From contig AJWJ01000134.1 in the NCBI GenBank assembly GCA_000277445.1, forward strand, positions 1 to 47,702: a stretch of 47,702 nucleotides of DNA. The letters are read 5' to 3'. This stretch comes from Polysphondylium violaceum. Taxonomy: Eukaryota > Evosea > Eumycetozoa > Dictyosteliales > Dictyosteliaceae. The notes beneath the pieces are model-generated. The model was given only the letters and a program-made list of their open reading frames with translations. It ran no database searches and had not been told where the DNA came from. The stretch's first letter is position 1. Every line of letters starts with the position of its first letter. The translations under genes were made by a program, and so were the position numbers. This document shows positions 23,401-34,119 of the stretch, one piece after another.

Positions 23401-26400
23401 CGCTCAATCGACATGGTCAACAACGAGGTCAGGTCAATGCTGTACTTGAATCCCTCTAAACAGGTTTGGATAATCTTTGAGTCCTCTGTGTTTTCCAAGA
23501 CCAACGAGAGAGCGGCTAAAATTGAATGCCAGCCACATCCAATCATAAACTTGACGTTCTCCAAGAGGTTTCCGCAGTCATAGGGAGGCTTGGTGCTCTG
23601 CTTGGCGCTGCCTTGGGGAGGGTCATCGATGGGGAATGTGGTCTTTATCTTTATGGGTATCTCTTCAGTGTCTTCAATGTCTTCCTTGAGCTTCAATGGC
23701 TCTTGACTGATTCTGTCATAGATGGCCAAGAGATAAGACTCGTCAAACTGCTTTCCACCATTATTGCCAGCATTCATCTTGAGCCAAGCAGCCTTGGTCA
23801 TACGATTCTCTTTTTTGATCGAGACGCTGTGCAAATCTGTGGCAAGCATGACAATGGCAAACGACAAGATAAAGGTAGCCTCTGAATTCTCCAAATGGAA
23901 GCCCTCGTTGTGCGAATTGTCGGTATAGAATTTCTTTGAAAAAGTCTCCATGATACGGTCGACCTTTTGGGCCTCACCAACCAATCTAAAGTGCGAGAGA
24001 TAGTAACGGAGTGCACCGTCCAAGGTAAAACCATTGAAATTGAATAGATCAGTAAAACAACTCAGCACCTCTAAATTGAAATCCTCTTTTTCAGATATAT
24101 AAACACCCAGGGCAACCTTATCCAGCCCTTCGGTCTCTTTGAAAAATTTAGACAACTCGGCAGCATCTCGCTTCACAGCACCAATTTTGATGAAAAACTC
24201 GACACCCTTTTTCGAAGACATCTTAAACTTTGATTTACCCTCTTCAATGAGTAGTTTGAATTTCTTTTGTTGGATAAACTTTGTATCGTCTGGAATCTGT
24301 AATAGTTTTTCTTGAAGATTCTCCTTTTGTAAATTAAGTCCATCTGACAATGATTTCACCAACAATGCCAAACATTCCAATGCCGAATACTTGACCTTTA
24401 GCTCATGAGGTTTATTATCAGGTACAACAAGTTGTGCTATTTTTGATAAATCTTCAACAGTTCTGAAATAATAATTATTAGTATAATAATAACATCATTG
24501 TACTCGATTAGATATGTATGCTTACTTTTGGAATATATCTTTGGTTGATAGTGAACAATCATAATTTACATATAAATCCACCAAAATTTGAGAATTTTGA
24601 CAAAATTGAGTGAGGACCTGTAACACCATCCATTTTTGTTGAAGAGTACTGGTGTTGCTTTCCAACACTCTTAAAATGACCCAAGTGAAATATTGACCGA
24701 TTGCATCTCTTAAATACTCTCTAAAATGGGTGGCCAAATGCAAAAATAAAGTTAAAGATAATTTAAAAATCGTACTATTTGTAGAGAAGCCAGAGTTTAA
24801 TATCGATGGGAATAAACCTTCTTTGATTTCATAGTTTGCAATGGTTGGATATGATTTTAAAAATTTACCAAACTCTTCAAAAATGGATGAAATCAACTCC
24901 AATGAAAATATTCTTACTCTAACATCAGCTGATTCGTGACTATAACATTATAAATATTATTAATATATAAATACATAAACACTCAACAGTGCAGTGCAGT
25001 GTCCTACATACTCTATAATTTCTCGAAGTGACAAACCACATAATAATCTAAATAAATAAATTGAATCTCTTAAACATAATTCATTTTCTCTATCATTGAT
25101 ATTTGTTGTTGTTGGTGATCCAATTGAATCCTGTGAAGTTTGAGGAGTGGTTGTAATAGTTGGTGGTGATAATATGGTTTGTGTAATATTTGGTAAACTA
25201 TTATTATTATTATTATTTCCATCTTGTTGCTGTATCTATAAATATATATTTAATCATTAATATCAATGAATAACCAAATAAATATACAATATATAATACT
25301 TACAACTTTATCAACCAAATCTTCAACGATACCATTGACCAATTCATTTGATCCAACCAATTCTTCAGTAATAGTATTACTTGTATTTGTTGTTGTTGTT
25401 GTTGATTTTGCAGATACTGATGATGAGGCAGGTGTTGTTGTTGTTGTTGTTGTAATTGTTGGTGTAGTATTACTATGATTATTAGGTGGTGATACAGGAG
25501 TAGGTGGCTTATGTGATTTAAAGTTTTTAAATAAACGATGAATGATTTGAGTGATAGATGTCTTACTAGCTATAAAAATATTTGATTGATGCTTTGAGTG
25601 AACATGTATATAAAACAATGTTTTAAAAGAATACAATAAAGTTTCTCTATGAAATTTAGTTGCTGCAATATGAACCAGTTTAATCACTTGTGCCAATGTC
25701 ATTTCATCTGAAATCTCTACACATTGGTGAAAGGTAGGTTCAATAAACTTATCAATAATTAGCTTGTTTGAACTACTATCGACCATATTATATAATATAT
25801 AATTTCCCGATATTAATTTCTTTAGCGATGGTTAGTATAAGGTAGGATATGATATTGTTATTACTACTACTACAAATATACGTACTTCTGTAATATCAAC
25901 GGATGATTGAATGAGTTTGGATTGCTTGGATTCAAGAGCATATTTAAAAACAATGGACAAGTGTTCAAGTACTTTTAACCAGGCGGCATTGTTACGTGAT
26001 GCAATGGGTGATGATTCAGTTTTACTTAGTAATGCTGGATTGGCTTTGAGATACTCTAAAATAATTTTGACTTCATCTTTGATGTTTTGTTGCTTCTTTG
26101 ATGAATCGCCAACAATCTTTGTGAGAAACTTGTTGATCATCACAGTAAGAGACTCTGGTGTAGTTGGTGGTGTGGTTGTTGGTGTTGGTGCAACATGTTG
26201 TTGAACAGACGATGGAGGTGGTTGCTGTTGTGCTGGTGGTGGTGTTGTTTGATGTTGCTGAACAGGTGATCCTGATGCACTGTTTATCATGTGTTCTCTT
26301 GATATAATGGGTGAAGGTAATGGACTCTCTTGTGGTTTTTTACTGCCACCGCCAACCAAAGCATTTGTGCCAGTTACTGCAGGTGAAGAATGATATGAAC

Positions 26401-26590
26401 CTGGTTGAGATGTAATTGGTTGTACACTAATATGATGCTCTACATGCTTTTCAGTCGTACTATTGGTAGTAGTTGTTGTTGTTGTAGTTGTTGGTAAAGT
26501 TGTTGCTGTTGCACTAGGTTCGGTATTTGCTGGACTCGTAGTGTTTGTAGTAGAGGCAGAAAGCTGCTCTGTAGTACCTGGTTGCTGCAT
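20433..26590 (-). CDS. BIG/Sec7-type Arf guanine nucleotide exchange factor
   Basis: Five exons: 26590..25886, 25819..25304, 25235..25012, 24939..24526 and 24462..20433, giving 1962 residues. A Thr/Pro-rich start precedes the DCB-HUS region: a segment resembling human BIG1 (ITEKLISGNYI), then the HUS box VDLYVNYDCSLSTKDIF. The Sec7 domain is at about 685-880. It includes FRLVGEAQKVDRIME, where the Glu is the catalytic finger that ejects GDP from Arf (Val replaces the usual Pro before Gly-Glu), and IVMLATDLHS. HDS-type helical repeats follow (IKSGWRPIFTIF), then Asn/His/Gln low complexity and a helical C-terminus. BIG proteins activate Arf1 at the trans-Golgi. The first intron, 66 bp with a TACTAAC branch-like site, was chosen by phase and BIG1 similarity. 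Confidence 0.92.
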
Positions 26591-26716
26591 GATATCTTAC
26601 AATAGAGTACTATGTATCAAAACAACACACGCGCGAGGTAAAGTATTTTTATATAAATATCTCTATAATATCTATTTCTATATCTAAGTCGTGATGTAAA
26701 TATCTATGTATATGAA

Positions 26717-26740
26717 CTGTCTGTCTGTCTGTCTGTCTGT
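26717..26740. repeat. (CTGT)6 microsatellite
   Basis: Six perfect tandem CTGT units in the 5' flank of the Arf-GEF gene, followed by an imperfect TG-rich stretch. Confidence 0.9.
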
Positions 26741-27060
26741 CCTATGTGTGTGTTTGTATGTGTGTGTGTATGTGAATATAATTATATCGTATGATTACTC
26801 TTCCTACTACCACTTTCACTACTAATGCAAAGATATATAGAAAAAGTAATCCCCTCAGATAATTTCAATAAAAATAAAAAAAAAATTAAAATTTTCGCAA
26901 GATTTTAGAGGGGGAAGCAACGTCGTTTTGCATAACAAGACTTGTTTGAAAGGTGATAAGATGAAAAAAACAAACAAAACAAATCAAATCAAAAGATATG
27001 ATGACAAACTTTATTGCTCATTGATGAAATTGACTTTTATGATTTAAATCATAAAAAATA

Positions 27061-27201
27061 GATGAAAAACAATGCTACACACAAAGATCAACATATGTTG
27101 ACCGATCAGGTGAAGTTTTTCGCCTCTTTATTGGCATGCCACCACAAGATGAAAATTTATTAAAACTCCTTCCAGGTTTAGATGCATTATCAAAGGTATG
27201 A
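27061..27201 (+). pseudogene. Coding-like fragment, plus strand
   Basis: The frame reads about 46 codons of balanced composition, including TYVDRSGEVFRLFIGMPP and ENLLKLLPGLDALSKV, ending at a TGA. There is no ATG at its head and stops lie just upstream. A nearby frame (27006..27059) reads QTLLLIDEIDFYDLNHKK. The composition is like coding DNA, unlike the surrounding spacer. I recognise no family. A decayed gene or unannotated exon are both possible. Confidence 0.3.
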
Positions 27202-27336
27202 AAGCACCACTGACGTGCAAGAGTTGAAGATCTTGAAAGGAGGTGGCCGAATCAGAGAATCTGAAGACCTCAACTCAGAGTGAACTGTTGTTTCAAACTC
27301 ATCACACTCGCTAAACATCAGCTCCTTTTCAAGCAT
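27190..27336 (-). CDS. Hypothetical small protein, 48 residues
   Basis: The ATG at 27336 opens a frame to a TGA at 27190. Composition is balanced and hydrophilic (MLEKELMFSECDEFETT, HSELRSSDSLIRPPPFK), not the Lys/Asn/Ile/Phe mix expected from random A/T-rich DNA. The frame is open further upstream to about 27360. It converges on the coding-like plus-strand fragment. No homology recognised; it may be the last exon or remnant of a lost gene. Confidence 0.25.
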   Translation of the reverse strand: MLEKELMFSECDEFETTVHSELRSSDSLIRPPPFKIFNSCTSVVLSYL

Positions 27337-27483
27337 CGTCTTTATATCTATCTTTTGATCTTGAAAAAATGAAAATAAAAAATAAAAAATAAAAAAAAAA
27401 ACTTTGAAAAATTCAACATCATTTGTGTGTTTGATTGTTTGTTATTATTATTATTATTTGTATATATATAGATTTAAAAGAAG

Positions 27484-28031
27484 ATGGTATTTTTAGACAA
27501 TGATTCTTTTTTAACAAGTTTAAATAAACTTTATCAAGCAACTACAAAGAAAGGCTCTGTTTGGGTTACTATGAAAAGATGTATGTGTCGCGATTATGAT
27601 CATTATCATCATTCACCAATAAATTCTAACCATACTGATTGTTATGCACCCTATAGATGTTGATTCAGATTCAAACTTTGCAACAAAGAAAGCAGAAAGA
27701 AAACATCCAAAATTAGGTGAAGAAGAAAATAAATGTTTAGTTAGAGCTACAAATGGAAAAAAGAAAATATCAACAATTGTATGTTATTGATAGAGTTTGA
27801 GCTCACATCATCGCTATCATCCTTACTAATCAATCTCTATGTATATCATTCATTCATTCAATCATTTATTTATTTATTTATTAAATAACAATCATACAGG
27901 TTTTAGTTAAAGATATTCAATCATTTCAACAAAGTTATAAAAATATTCTATTAGTAAACTTGAATAACTTGAAACAAGTACCAAAAGAGAAAAAGAAACC
28001 ATCTAGTTCACAAAGAAAAATGACACCTTAA
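27484..28031 (+). CDS. srp14: Signal recognition particle subunit SRP14
   Basis: Three exons, 27484..27580, 27657..27778 and 27900..28031, give 116 residues. The protein aligns along its length with animal SRP14: MVFLDNDSFLTSLNKLYQ at the start, GSVWVTMKRY, then NKCLVRATNGKKKISTIV, and a basic Lys/Ser tail. SRP14 forms a heterodimer with SRP9 that binds the Alu domain of SRP RNA and slows translation while the ribosome docks at the ER. The start is the first ATG after the A/T-rich leader, and the intron donors GTATGTG and GTATGTT keep phase. The family length is about 110-136 residues, so this copy is complete. Confidence 0.95.
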
Positions 28032-28243
28032 TCAACAACTAACAACACTACCATAAAATATATAATATAGATTTTTTTAAAAGAAATTATTTTATTTTTA
28101 TTACATATATGATGACAGTATCAGTGATCTAACAACATACACATACATTAGCATTAACATAATATTATAAAACTTTATAATATTATAATGAATTTCATGC
28201 TGATGTTGGTTTGTGTGTGTTGATTGTGTATTGATTGTGTTTT

Positions 28244-28741
28244 TTATACAATTCTTTCAAGCTCTTTAGCATAATGGAGGGTTTGGTGAATAAGTTGTAT
28301 GGATGGGATTTCTACAGCAGCGTTATCATTGTTTGAGAATTTAATCTTGTCGCCTTGGACAGTCCAATTTCTACTCTTGACATATTGATTGAATTGGGCA
28401 GAGTTGTTGAATAATAATACTTTTTCTGCATCTTTTAATGATAATGTTTTGAATGACTTTTCACTACAATTGGCAATATCCTCCCTAGAAGAGATGAATA
28501 GATGAAATTAAATTAATATTCACAATAATTACTACTGATGATGATTATCTAGAGTTACTGTTATACATACTTGATTGATTCAGCTAAAATATCGAGGAAA
28601 CATTGGTAGTATTCTGATGGAACAACAGATTTGGATTGAACAACTTTATTATAACTACCTTCTGTCATTGATTTTTCAATTAATAATGGGAATCTAAATG
28701 AAATAATAGTATGTATTTGTTAGTTTAAATTGCGCCTTTGA

Positions 28742-28772
<31 letters not shown>

Positions 28773-29302
28773 AAAAACACATACTTGATAAATGGATTCT
28801 CTCTGTCTTCTAATGAAATTAATTCCAATTCACTGTGGAATAAAGAGGTTTGATGTTTAGTTAATAATCTCATTAAATATAAACCAATGACTTGATGTTC
28901 TACTGATGATTGATTCATAAACTTTTTGTAGTCATAATAGTAGGTCTTTAATTGTGAATAATATCTATCAAATGAATCTAAATCTTTAATTTTAATACTA
29001 TAAAGTGAAAGACATTCCAATATATCTCCTATAAAAATATTAATATATTTTAAATTAGTATATTAAATAATAATAACTATAAGAGTAGATTTCAACACAA
29101 TAGTCAATGATACATTACTTGCTAAAACTAAATCTTGTTTAACTTTATCATTTACATCAGCAGAGGTTTCAGGTTTAGCTAAATAGATAATTGAAGCAAT
29201 TTTTAATTGATTTACTAAAGGAGTGATTTGGGATGGATCAGAAGATGATTGAACCAACTTTTTAAAGTTGTTTAATTGTGCTGAAATACTATTGTGATCC
29301 AT
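28244..29302 (-). CDS. psmD8: 26S proteasome lid subunit Rpn12 (PSMD8)
   Basis: Four exons: 29302..29119, 29028..28785, 28693..28571 and 28484..28244, giving 263 residues. The sequence matches PSMD8/Rpn12 across all exons: LVLARDILE at the first junction, [45 protein letters not shown], and the C-terminal [10 protein letters not shown] (human EYARQLEMIV). Rpn12 is a PCI-domain protein in the regulatory lid of the proteasome and is the last subunit to join during lid assembly. The intron between exons 2 and 3 contains an AAAT microsatellite at about 28741-28771. Its start codon faces the TrmH-like gene. Confidence 0.95.
28741..28771. repeat. AAAT tetranucleotide repeat
   Basis: An (aaat)n run of about 30 bases lies within intron 2 of the Rpn12 gene. 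Confidence 0.85.
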
Positions 29303-29695
29303 TATTTGTAGTGTATATGTATATGTAAAGTGGTGATGAATAAATAAAGTGATGAAATGGGGTAATAAAAATGATAATGAAGATCACAATTTTTTTTTTT
29401 TAATTTTGCAAAAAATAGAAAAAAAATGAAAAAAAATTCTCAAAATAAAAATTGTGTGTGTTGCGAACAAATACATATTGTTTTTGTTTGATTTTTAACA
29501 TTATAAATATATATATAATAGGAAGCTATAGAATTCTAAGCTTTTGAGGCAGGTGTGTTCATTCAAATAGCAATGCCAACTGCTTCAAAAACAAAGAGTC
29601 CTCATCTTTCTATATTTTTAATCATACAAAAAAAATTGAAAAAATACGAAAATTTCTAAAAAAAACAAGAAATACAGCAGACTAAAAACGAGAAT
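29303..29695. promoter_or_regulatory. Divergent promoter of Rpn12 and the SpoU methyltransferase genes
   Basis: A T run at about 29391-29402 and A runs flank a less A/T-rich patch at 29520-29605. That patch contains a hairpin-capable inverted repeat: cttttgaggcag (29541..29552) and ctgcttcaaaa (29580..29590). No coding frame is seen. Confidence 0.4.
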
Positions 29696-30754
29696 ATGAT
29701 CAACGCACAATATATAAATGGTGTTATCAAAAGATGCCATTTAAATAACATATTCAACCATAGTAGCATTCATAGCAATAGTAGTAGCAAATGTATGACT
29801 AATGCTATTTACTCAAAAAGTATCAATCATAGATACTTTTGTTCGACAACGACGACTACGGCAGGGGTAAAGGTTACAAATACAAACTTGATAGATACAC
29901 AAGAAGAAATACATTGTACAGATCCTGCATGCTCGACAATCTTTAGAGTACCTTCAAAGCTGCGTGGTAAATATGGGTATTGTCCTGCATGCTCCAACAA
30001 AACATACTTTAAAAAACACTCGTCAAATTACAAACTCCTCTTGACAAAGAAAAGAGAGCAATATCAAAATGAATTAAATGATCAAATGAAACTAAAGAAC
30101 ACTATAGATTTAGATAAAAGTATTTATAGATTTGTTTTGTACATTTTTGATTGTTATTAAATATATTTATACTAATCATATCTATGCAAAGATCCACCTA
30201 AAGGGTTAAATGTATTATTAGAGGATTGTAGAAGTTTGCCAAATGTAGGATCAATATTTAGAACATCAGACGGTGCAGGATTCTCACACATCTATTTAAC
30301 AGGAATCACAGGCACACCGCCCAAACCAGAGATTTCAAAGACAGCTTTGGGGGCGGAAGATATGGTGCCTTGGTCATTCACCTATGACTCATTGGACTGT
30401 ATTAAACAATTGAAATCTAAAAATGTATTAATCATCGGTATTGAACAAACACCTACATCTTGTTCAATTTTTAATTCAATTGAAAAAATTAAACAATTGG
30501 TAGAACAACAAGAACGAGAACAAAGACCAATATGTGTAGTAATGGGAAATGAAGTAGCAGGATTGGCAGATAACATAATCAAGGAATGTGATCTTATTTG
30601 TGAATTACCAATGAATGGTCATAAACGGTCATTAAATGTGAGTATTGCATTTGGAATTGTATCATATATTTTATCCTTTCATTTCCCAAAATTGGTTTTA
30701 GATAAATCTTTGACGAGACCAACACATGTATCCACTCAACTGTTTGAAGAATAA
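29696..30754 (+). CDS. SpoU/TrmH-family RNA 2'-O-methyltransferase with N-terminal zinc ribbon
   Basis: Two exons, 29696..30119 and 30192..30754, give 328 residues. The C-terminal half has the three SPOUT motifs: SLPNVGSIFRTSDGAG, ICVVMGNEVAGL and ELPMNGHKRSLNVSIAFG, which form the trefoil knot and bind S-adenosylmethionine. This family methylates ribose 2'-OH of rRNA or tRNA. The first 50 residues are Ser/Asn/His/Lys-rich and low in acid, consistent with a mitochondrial targeting peptide. A zinc ribbon follows with C74-x4-C79 and C96-x2-C99 around FRVPSKLRGKYGY, resembling the MJ0042 type. The exact substrate is not visible. The splice (AAAA-GTATTT donor, GCAAAG acceptor) restores Asn-Pro-Pro-Lys-Gly ahead of motif 1. 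Confidence 0.88.
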
Positions 30755-31178
30755 ATAAAATAGTACTTAGATAAATTGTGTAAAGTCATACTTAAATACG
30801 AGCGAAGGCTATACTCATTCAATTGGCGTCAAAAATTGTGATTATTTTATAATTGAGATGGTGGCCCTTTTTATAGTTTGTCATATTATAAAACTGAATC
30901 ATTGTTCAAAAACAAAAATAATGTTTGGAAATACTAAATACCAGGTGGCTTTTTTTAAATATGTGATAGAAATGACTTTGATAGGGTTTTTAGGATAATT
31001 TAACTGGAGAAAACTATAAAGTTTTTTAAATTAGCCAATGGAAATTCCGTTGTACTATTCAATAAACTAAGATATGTTTTAATATAAAAAAAATTTAAAT
31101 CGAATTGAGAAATTATTGAGACTTTAGTTAGTAATTATTTTTCTTTGTGTAATTTAAAAAATAAGAGTTTATCTTTAA

Positions 31179-31312
31179 TTACAGTTCATGGATCTCGTAG
31201 GCCAAAGTTTGAGTAGTCCCTTTACAATGTATCCCGTCACCTGAGGTTCCTCTCATTCTGGTATCACCAAAATCAAAAGATTTACTATCAGTGCTGCTGG
31301 GTAAAAGATATC
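31179..31312 (-). other. Orphan exon-like frame
   Basis: A possible splice acceptor (poly-T tract then ATTAG at 31313) opens a frame of about 43 codons to TAA at 31179. It reads YLLPSSTDSKSFDFGDTRM, then GTSGDGIHC, and ends AYEIHEL. Composition is like coding DNA. I find no upstream exon on this strand, so it may be the remnant of a lost gene or the last exon of one I could not assemble. Confidence 0.25.
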
Positions 31313-31594
31313 CTAATTTTTGAATTTTTAAAAAAAAAGAAAATTATTTAGTAATTATTGGGGCAATTCCATGAGTTCAAGGATGAAAATGTGGCATATT
31401 TGTAAAAATTTTCGAAAATTTATTGGGGTATTTATAGAGCCCCTTTTCCAGATTTCTTTTTAAGAAAAAAAAATTGAAATTTGATCAAAAATTTTTAATA
31501 TCAATTACAATTGAAAATTTATTTTTTTTGTTTTATTAAATTTAATATCAATTGTAATTTTTTTAACAAATAATAATAACATTCGTAATTATCA

Positions 31595-31723
31595 ATGCCG
31601 GATCCCGTACCAATTAGTGAAACCAAAACAAGACGAACCATGTTCCACTCATCAGGAAGGTTGATGTATCATCCAAGTGTTCCAGGATATGGAGCCAATA
31701 TGTATGGTTGGTTGAAAAAATAA
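31595..31723 (+). CDS. Small hypothetical protein, 42 residues
   Basis: An ATG in a typical A/T-rich leader context opens 42 codons to TAA. The peptide is basic, starts MPDPVPISETKTRRTMF and ends YGANMYGWLKK. It has Pro, Gly, Tyr and Trp, which random A/T-rich DNA rarely gives, and its G+C content is above the flanks. No homologue recognised; small mitochondrial or ribosomal accessory subunits have this size and charge, but that is speculation. It was below usual ORF length cut-offs. Confidence 0.35.
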   Translation: MPDPVPISETKTRRTMFHSSGRLMYHPSVPGYGANMYGWLKK

Positions 31724-32148
31724 TGTCTACTTTCTAATTTATTCTTATAAGAGAAAAATTAAAATGCTATATGTGTACCTTTTTGAAAAAATACAATATC
31801 TAGTCTCTAGAATCTCATACTGGATTATCCTATGTAGGCCATTAGTATTTGAATTCTCATCTATAAAAGATAAATTAAATTAATAAAACTTCAGTCAGTC
31901 TTCACTCTTCTCACATTTACATGTTTTAAATCTATAATACGATTAAGAAGAAAAACAAAAGTAAAAAAATAATATCAATTCTTATTATTATAGTTATTAA
32001 AATAATTATCCAGATAAAGATAATTTTCTTATTTTTTTTTTTTTTCCTATTTCTAACAATAATATTATTTTTCTCAGATAAATATTTGTAGTATGGTCTC
32101 TCTACTCTAATGTTTATTAGATTGTAATATTACAACGATAACCTATTT

Positions 32149-34119
32149 TTATTTTTTGATATCAGGATCGCCAAAAACTATTTTAAAATACTCGCGAATA
32201 AAGGGTTGGCATAACTCTAAATTCATTTTAAATGAAACCTTATTTTCGTATAAAATTGGTTTAAAGTATTGGGCACCCAATCGGTCTACTAGGAATTTAA
32301 TTACATCAAGATTATTGTTGCCCATTGCACTTTTAAAGCATTTGTGGGAGTATATATTATCTGCTGTGTAGTTATCGTAAAAGTATTGAAGCATTTCTAT
32401 ATTTCCAATTCTTCCCAGTTGTTCCTCAATGCTGCCCTCAGACACTTCTATGAAATAGTCTAAGAGTAATTTAAAGTACTCGATTTTATGATGCTGGATT
32501 GTCAACAAAATGAATGGTTCCAATGAAAAATTGTGTCTGTTTGATGTAGGTAGTATGTGTTCGATAAAGTACTCTAGTGCGGCAAACGTAGGCTCGGTGA
32601 GTTGAGCAAAACTATGACCTGCTTCAAGTAAAAGTTCAATAGATTGTTTGGAATTTGCCTTGTCTATGATGTTGGTATTGTACGGCACCTTTTTTGAGAT
32701 CAAGAACTCGAGTATATCATTTTTGTTGCATCTTAAAGTCTCTATATAAAATGGTGTAGTTGATACTGGATGACTAGTGTGATGAGATGGCAGTAGTGAA
32801 AATAAATGACTAAATACATCTAACGAACAGTACTCAACACTGGATATTATTTCTCCCAATAAAATGTAACCACTTTGGACTGGAAAATGTTGCAAGTAGA
32901 ATTTCAGAAACTCTAAGTTATTGGCCTTTGCTACTCTCCCTATTATCCATGATGACTGAAGAGTTATAGAGCTTTTATAGGGGAGAATAAAGTTTAGAAG
33001 TTTGATATTTGATTTTTGGCAACTAACAGACAGTAACCCTGATATCAGTGCCTCTTTTCTTTTGTACAAATCAAAGAGATACACAAATATATCCCAAGTT
33101 TCATCTGACTCTGCTGCAGTTGCTATACAAGTAACGCTAATATTTACTCCCAACTGAACCAATTTTTTTACATTTTCTAAACTACTAAAAGCATCTTTAA
33201 TTCCATACAAGACAAGTAAACTAAGAGATGTATTTGGTTTTTTGAATCTCATGAATAAGTCCATATCCTGTTGTTTAAATGCCACCAAAGCCAATGTATC
33301 TCTAAACCCATCAAATGTCTTGGGATCAATTACCTTTAGTTGTTCTTTACAGTACATTAACAATTCAAATGAAAATCTAAGATTCCTTTGAAGCAAGAGC
33401 TTTTGACCATCAATAGATTTTTGAATATGTTTCCCAAGATTTCCAAGTTGTTGTTGTTGACCATTGGCAGAGTTGTATCTTTGATATACAAATTTAAACA
33501 GCTCTATGTCTCCACTATCATATGCTAAAATATAAAATGATTCTTTAACTTTATCAGATAATGTTGTTGGCGAGAAAGGACTATTTAAAAATTCACCAAC
33601 TATTTCTTTGTTTCCTGTTTTTATTGCTTCAGAAATCAACAAAATGACATCTTTTTCTTCCAATGTTGATGAGAATGCTGAACGACCAATTAATAGGTTC
33701 ACCAACTTATGGCTATTTGCTTGAAAAGCCAATTGAAAAGCTTGTGGAAAATCAATAAAAGGTTGTTGTTGTTGAAAAAAGTATTCTATAGATTGAATAT
33801 TCTTATATTCTATTGCTACTTTTATGATTGGTATTAATGAAGATAATGAAGTAAAGTAGTACTGATATCTATGATAAACCAATTTAAAAACCTCTATATC
33901 TGTGATTCGAAATATAAAATAAATTGTTTTTCCATCAACTAAGAGATAATCATTTCTTTCCAGTCTGTATTTTATTAAGCCATAATACTGTTGCTTTATC
34001 ATCCACTCGAGTGAAACACAATCATAATATTTTAACCACCCTGCACTATTGACATTTAAATAACCAAAAACTATTCCCGCTAGGTATTTGTTTTTAATTA
34101 TCTCTATCAATTTATTCAT
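32149..34119 (-). CDS. Dictyostelid ankyrin-like repeat protein
   Basis: A single exon encodes 656 residues. It begins MNKLIEIIKNKYLAGIVFGY, then a helical region, and continues with many degenerate helix-turn-helix units of about 30-35 residues (such as DIEVFKLVYHRYQ, NIQSIEYFFQQQ, DVFSHLFSLLP, NLDVIKFLVDRLGAQYFKP) that look like highly diverged ankyrin repeats. Large families of such proteins exist in dictyostelids, often with an N-terminal segment like this one, and their roles are not known. No signal peptide, membrane segment or catalytic motif is seen. Codon use is like its neighbours and the frame is intact. The inverted-repeat element at 34200..34391 sits about 80 bases upstream. Confidence 0.75.
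   Translation of the reverse strand: MNKLIEIIKNKYLAGIVFGYLNVNSAGWLKYYDCVSLEWMIKQQYYGLIKYRLERNDYLLVDGKTIYFIFRITDIEVFKLVYHRYQYYFTSLSSLIPIIKVAIEYKNIQSIEYFFQQQQPFIDFPQAFQLAFQANSHKLVNLLIGRSAFSSTLEEKDVILLISEAIKTGNKEIVGEFLNSPFSPTTLSDKVKESFYILAYDSGDIELFKFVYQRYNSANGQQQQLGNLGKHIQKSIDGQKLLLQRNLRFSFELLMYCKEQLKVIDPKTFDGFRDTLALVAFKQQDMDLFMRFKKPNTSLSLLVLYGIKDAFSSLENVKKLVQLGVNISVTCIATAAESDETWDIFVYLFDLYKRKEALISGLLSVSCQKSNIKLLNFILPYKSSITLQSSWIIGRVAKANNLEFLKFYLQHFPVQSGYILLGEIISSVEYCSLDVFSHLFSLLPSHHTSHPVSTTPFYIETLRCNKNDILEFLISKKVPYNTNIIDKANSKQSIELLLEAGHSFAQLTEPTFAALEYFIEHILPTSNRHNFSLEPFILLTIQHHKIEYFKLLLDYFIEVSEGSIEEQLGRIGNIEMLQYFYDNYTADNIYSHKCFKSAMGNNNLDVIKFLVDRLGAQYFKPILYENKVSFKMNLELCQPFIREYFKIVFGDPDIKK

Larger units (their letters stand above)
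26591..27483. promoter_or_regulatory. Divergent spacer between Arf-GEF and SRP14 genes
   Basis: Near the GEF gene are a (CTGT)6 microsatellite and TG repeats. The middle (about 27060-27340) is much richer in G+C than other spacers and has coding-like short frames on both strands, listed separately. The last 110 bases before SRP14 are poly-A/T leader. Confidence 0.4.
30755..32148. other. 1.4 kb spacer with two small coding-like frames
   Basis: This spacer is mainly A/T-rich. It holds a small plus-strand ORF (31595..31723) and a minus-strand exon-like frame (31179..31312), each listed separately. Other patches, such as 30780-30900 and 31360-31460, are less A/T-rich but have no open frame. No transposon ends are seen. 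Confidence 0.4.

Noticed and set aside
22290-23885. Several long plus-strand ORFs antisense to the Arf-GEF gene
   Set aside because: They are shadows of the G+C-rich coding exon and have no family match.
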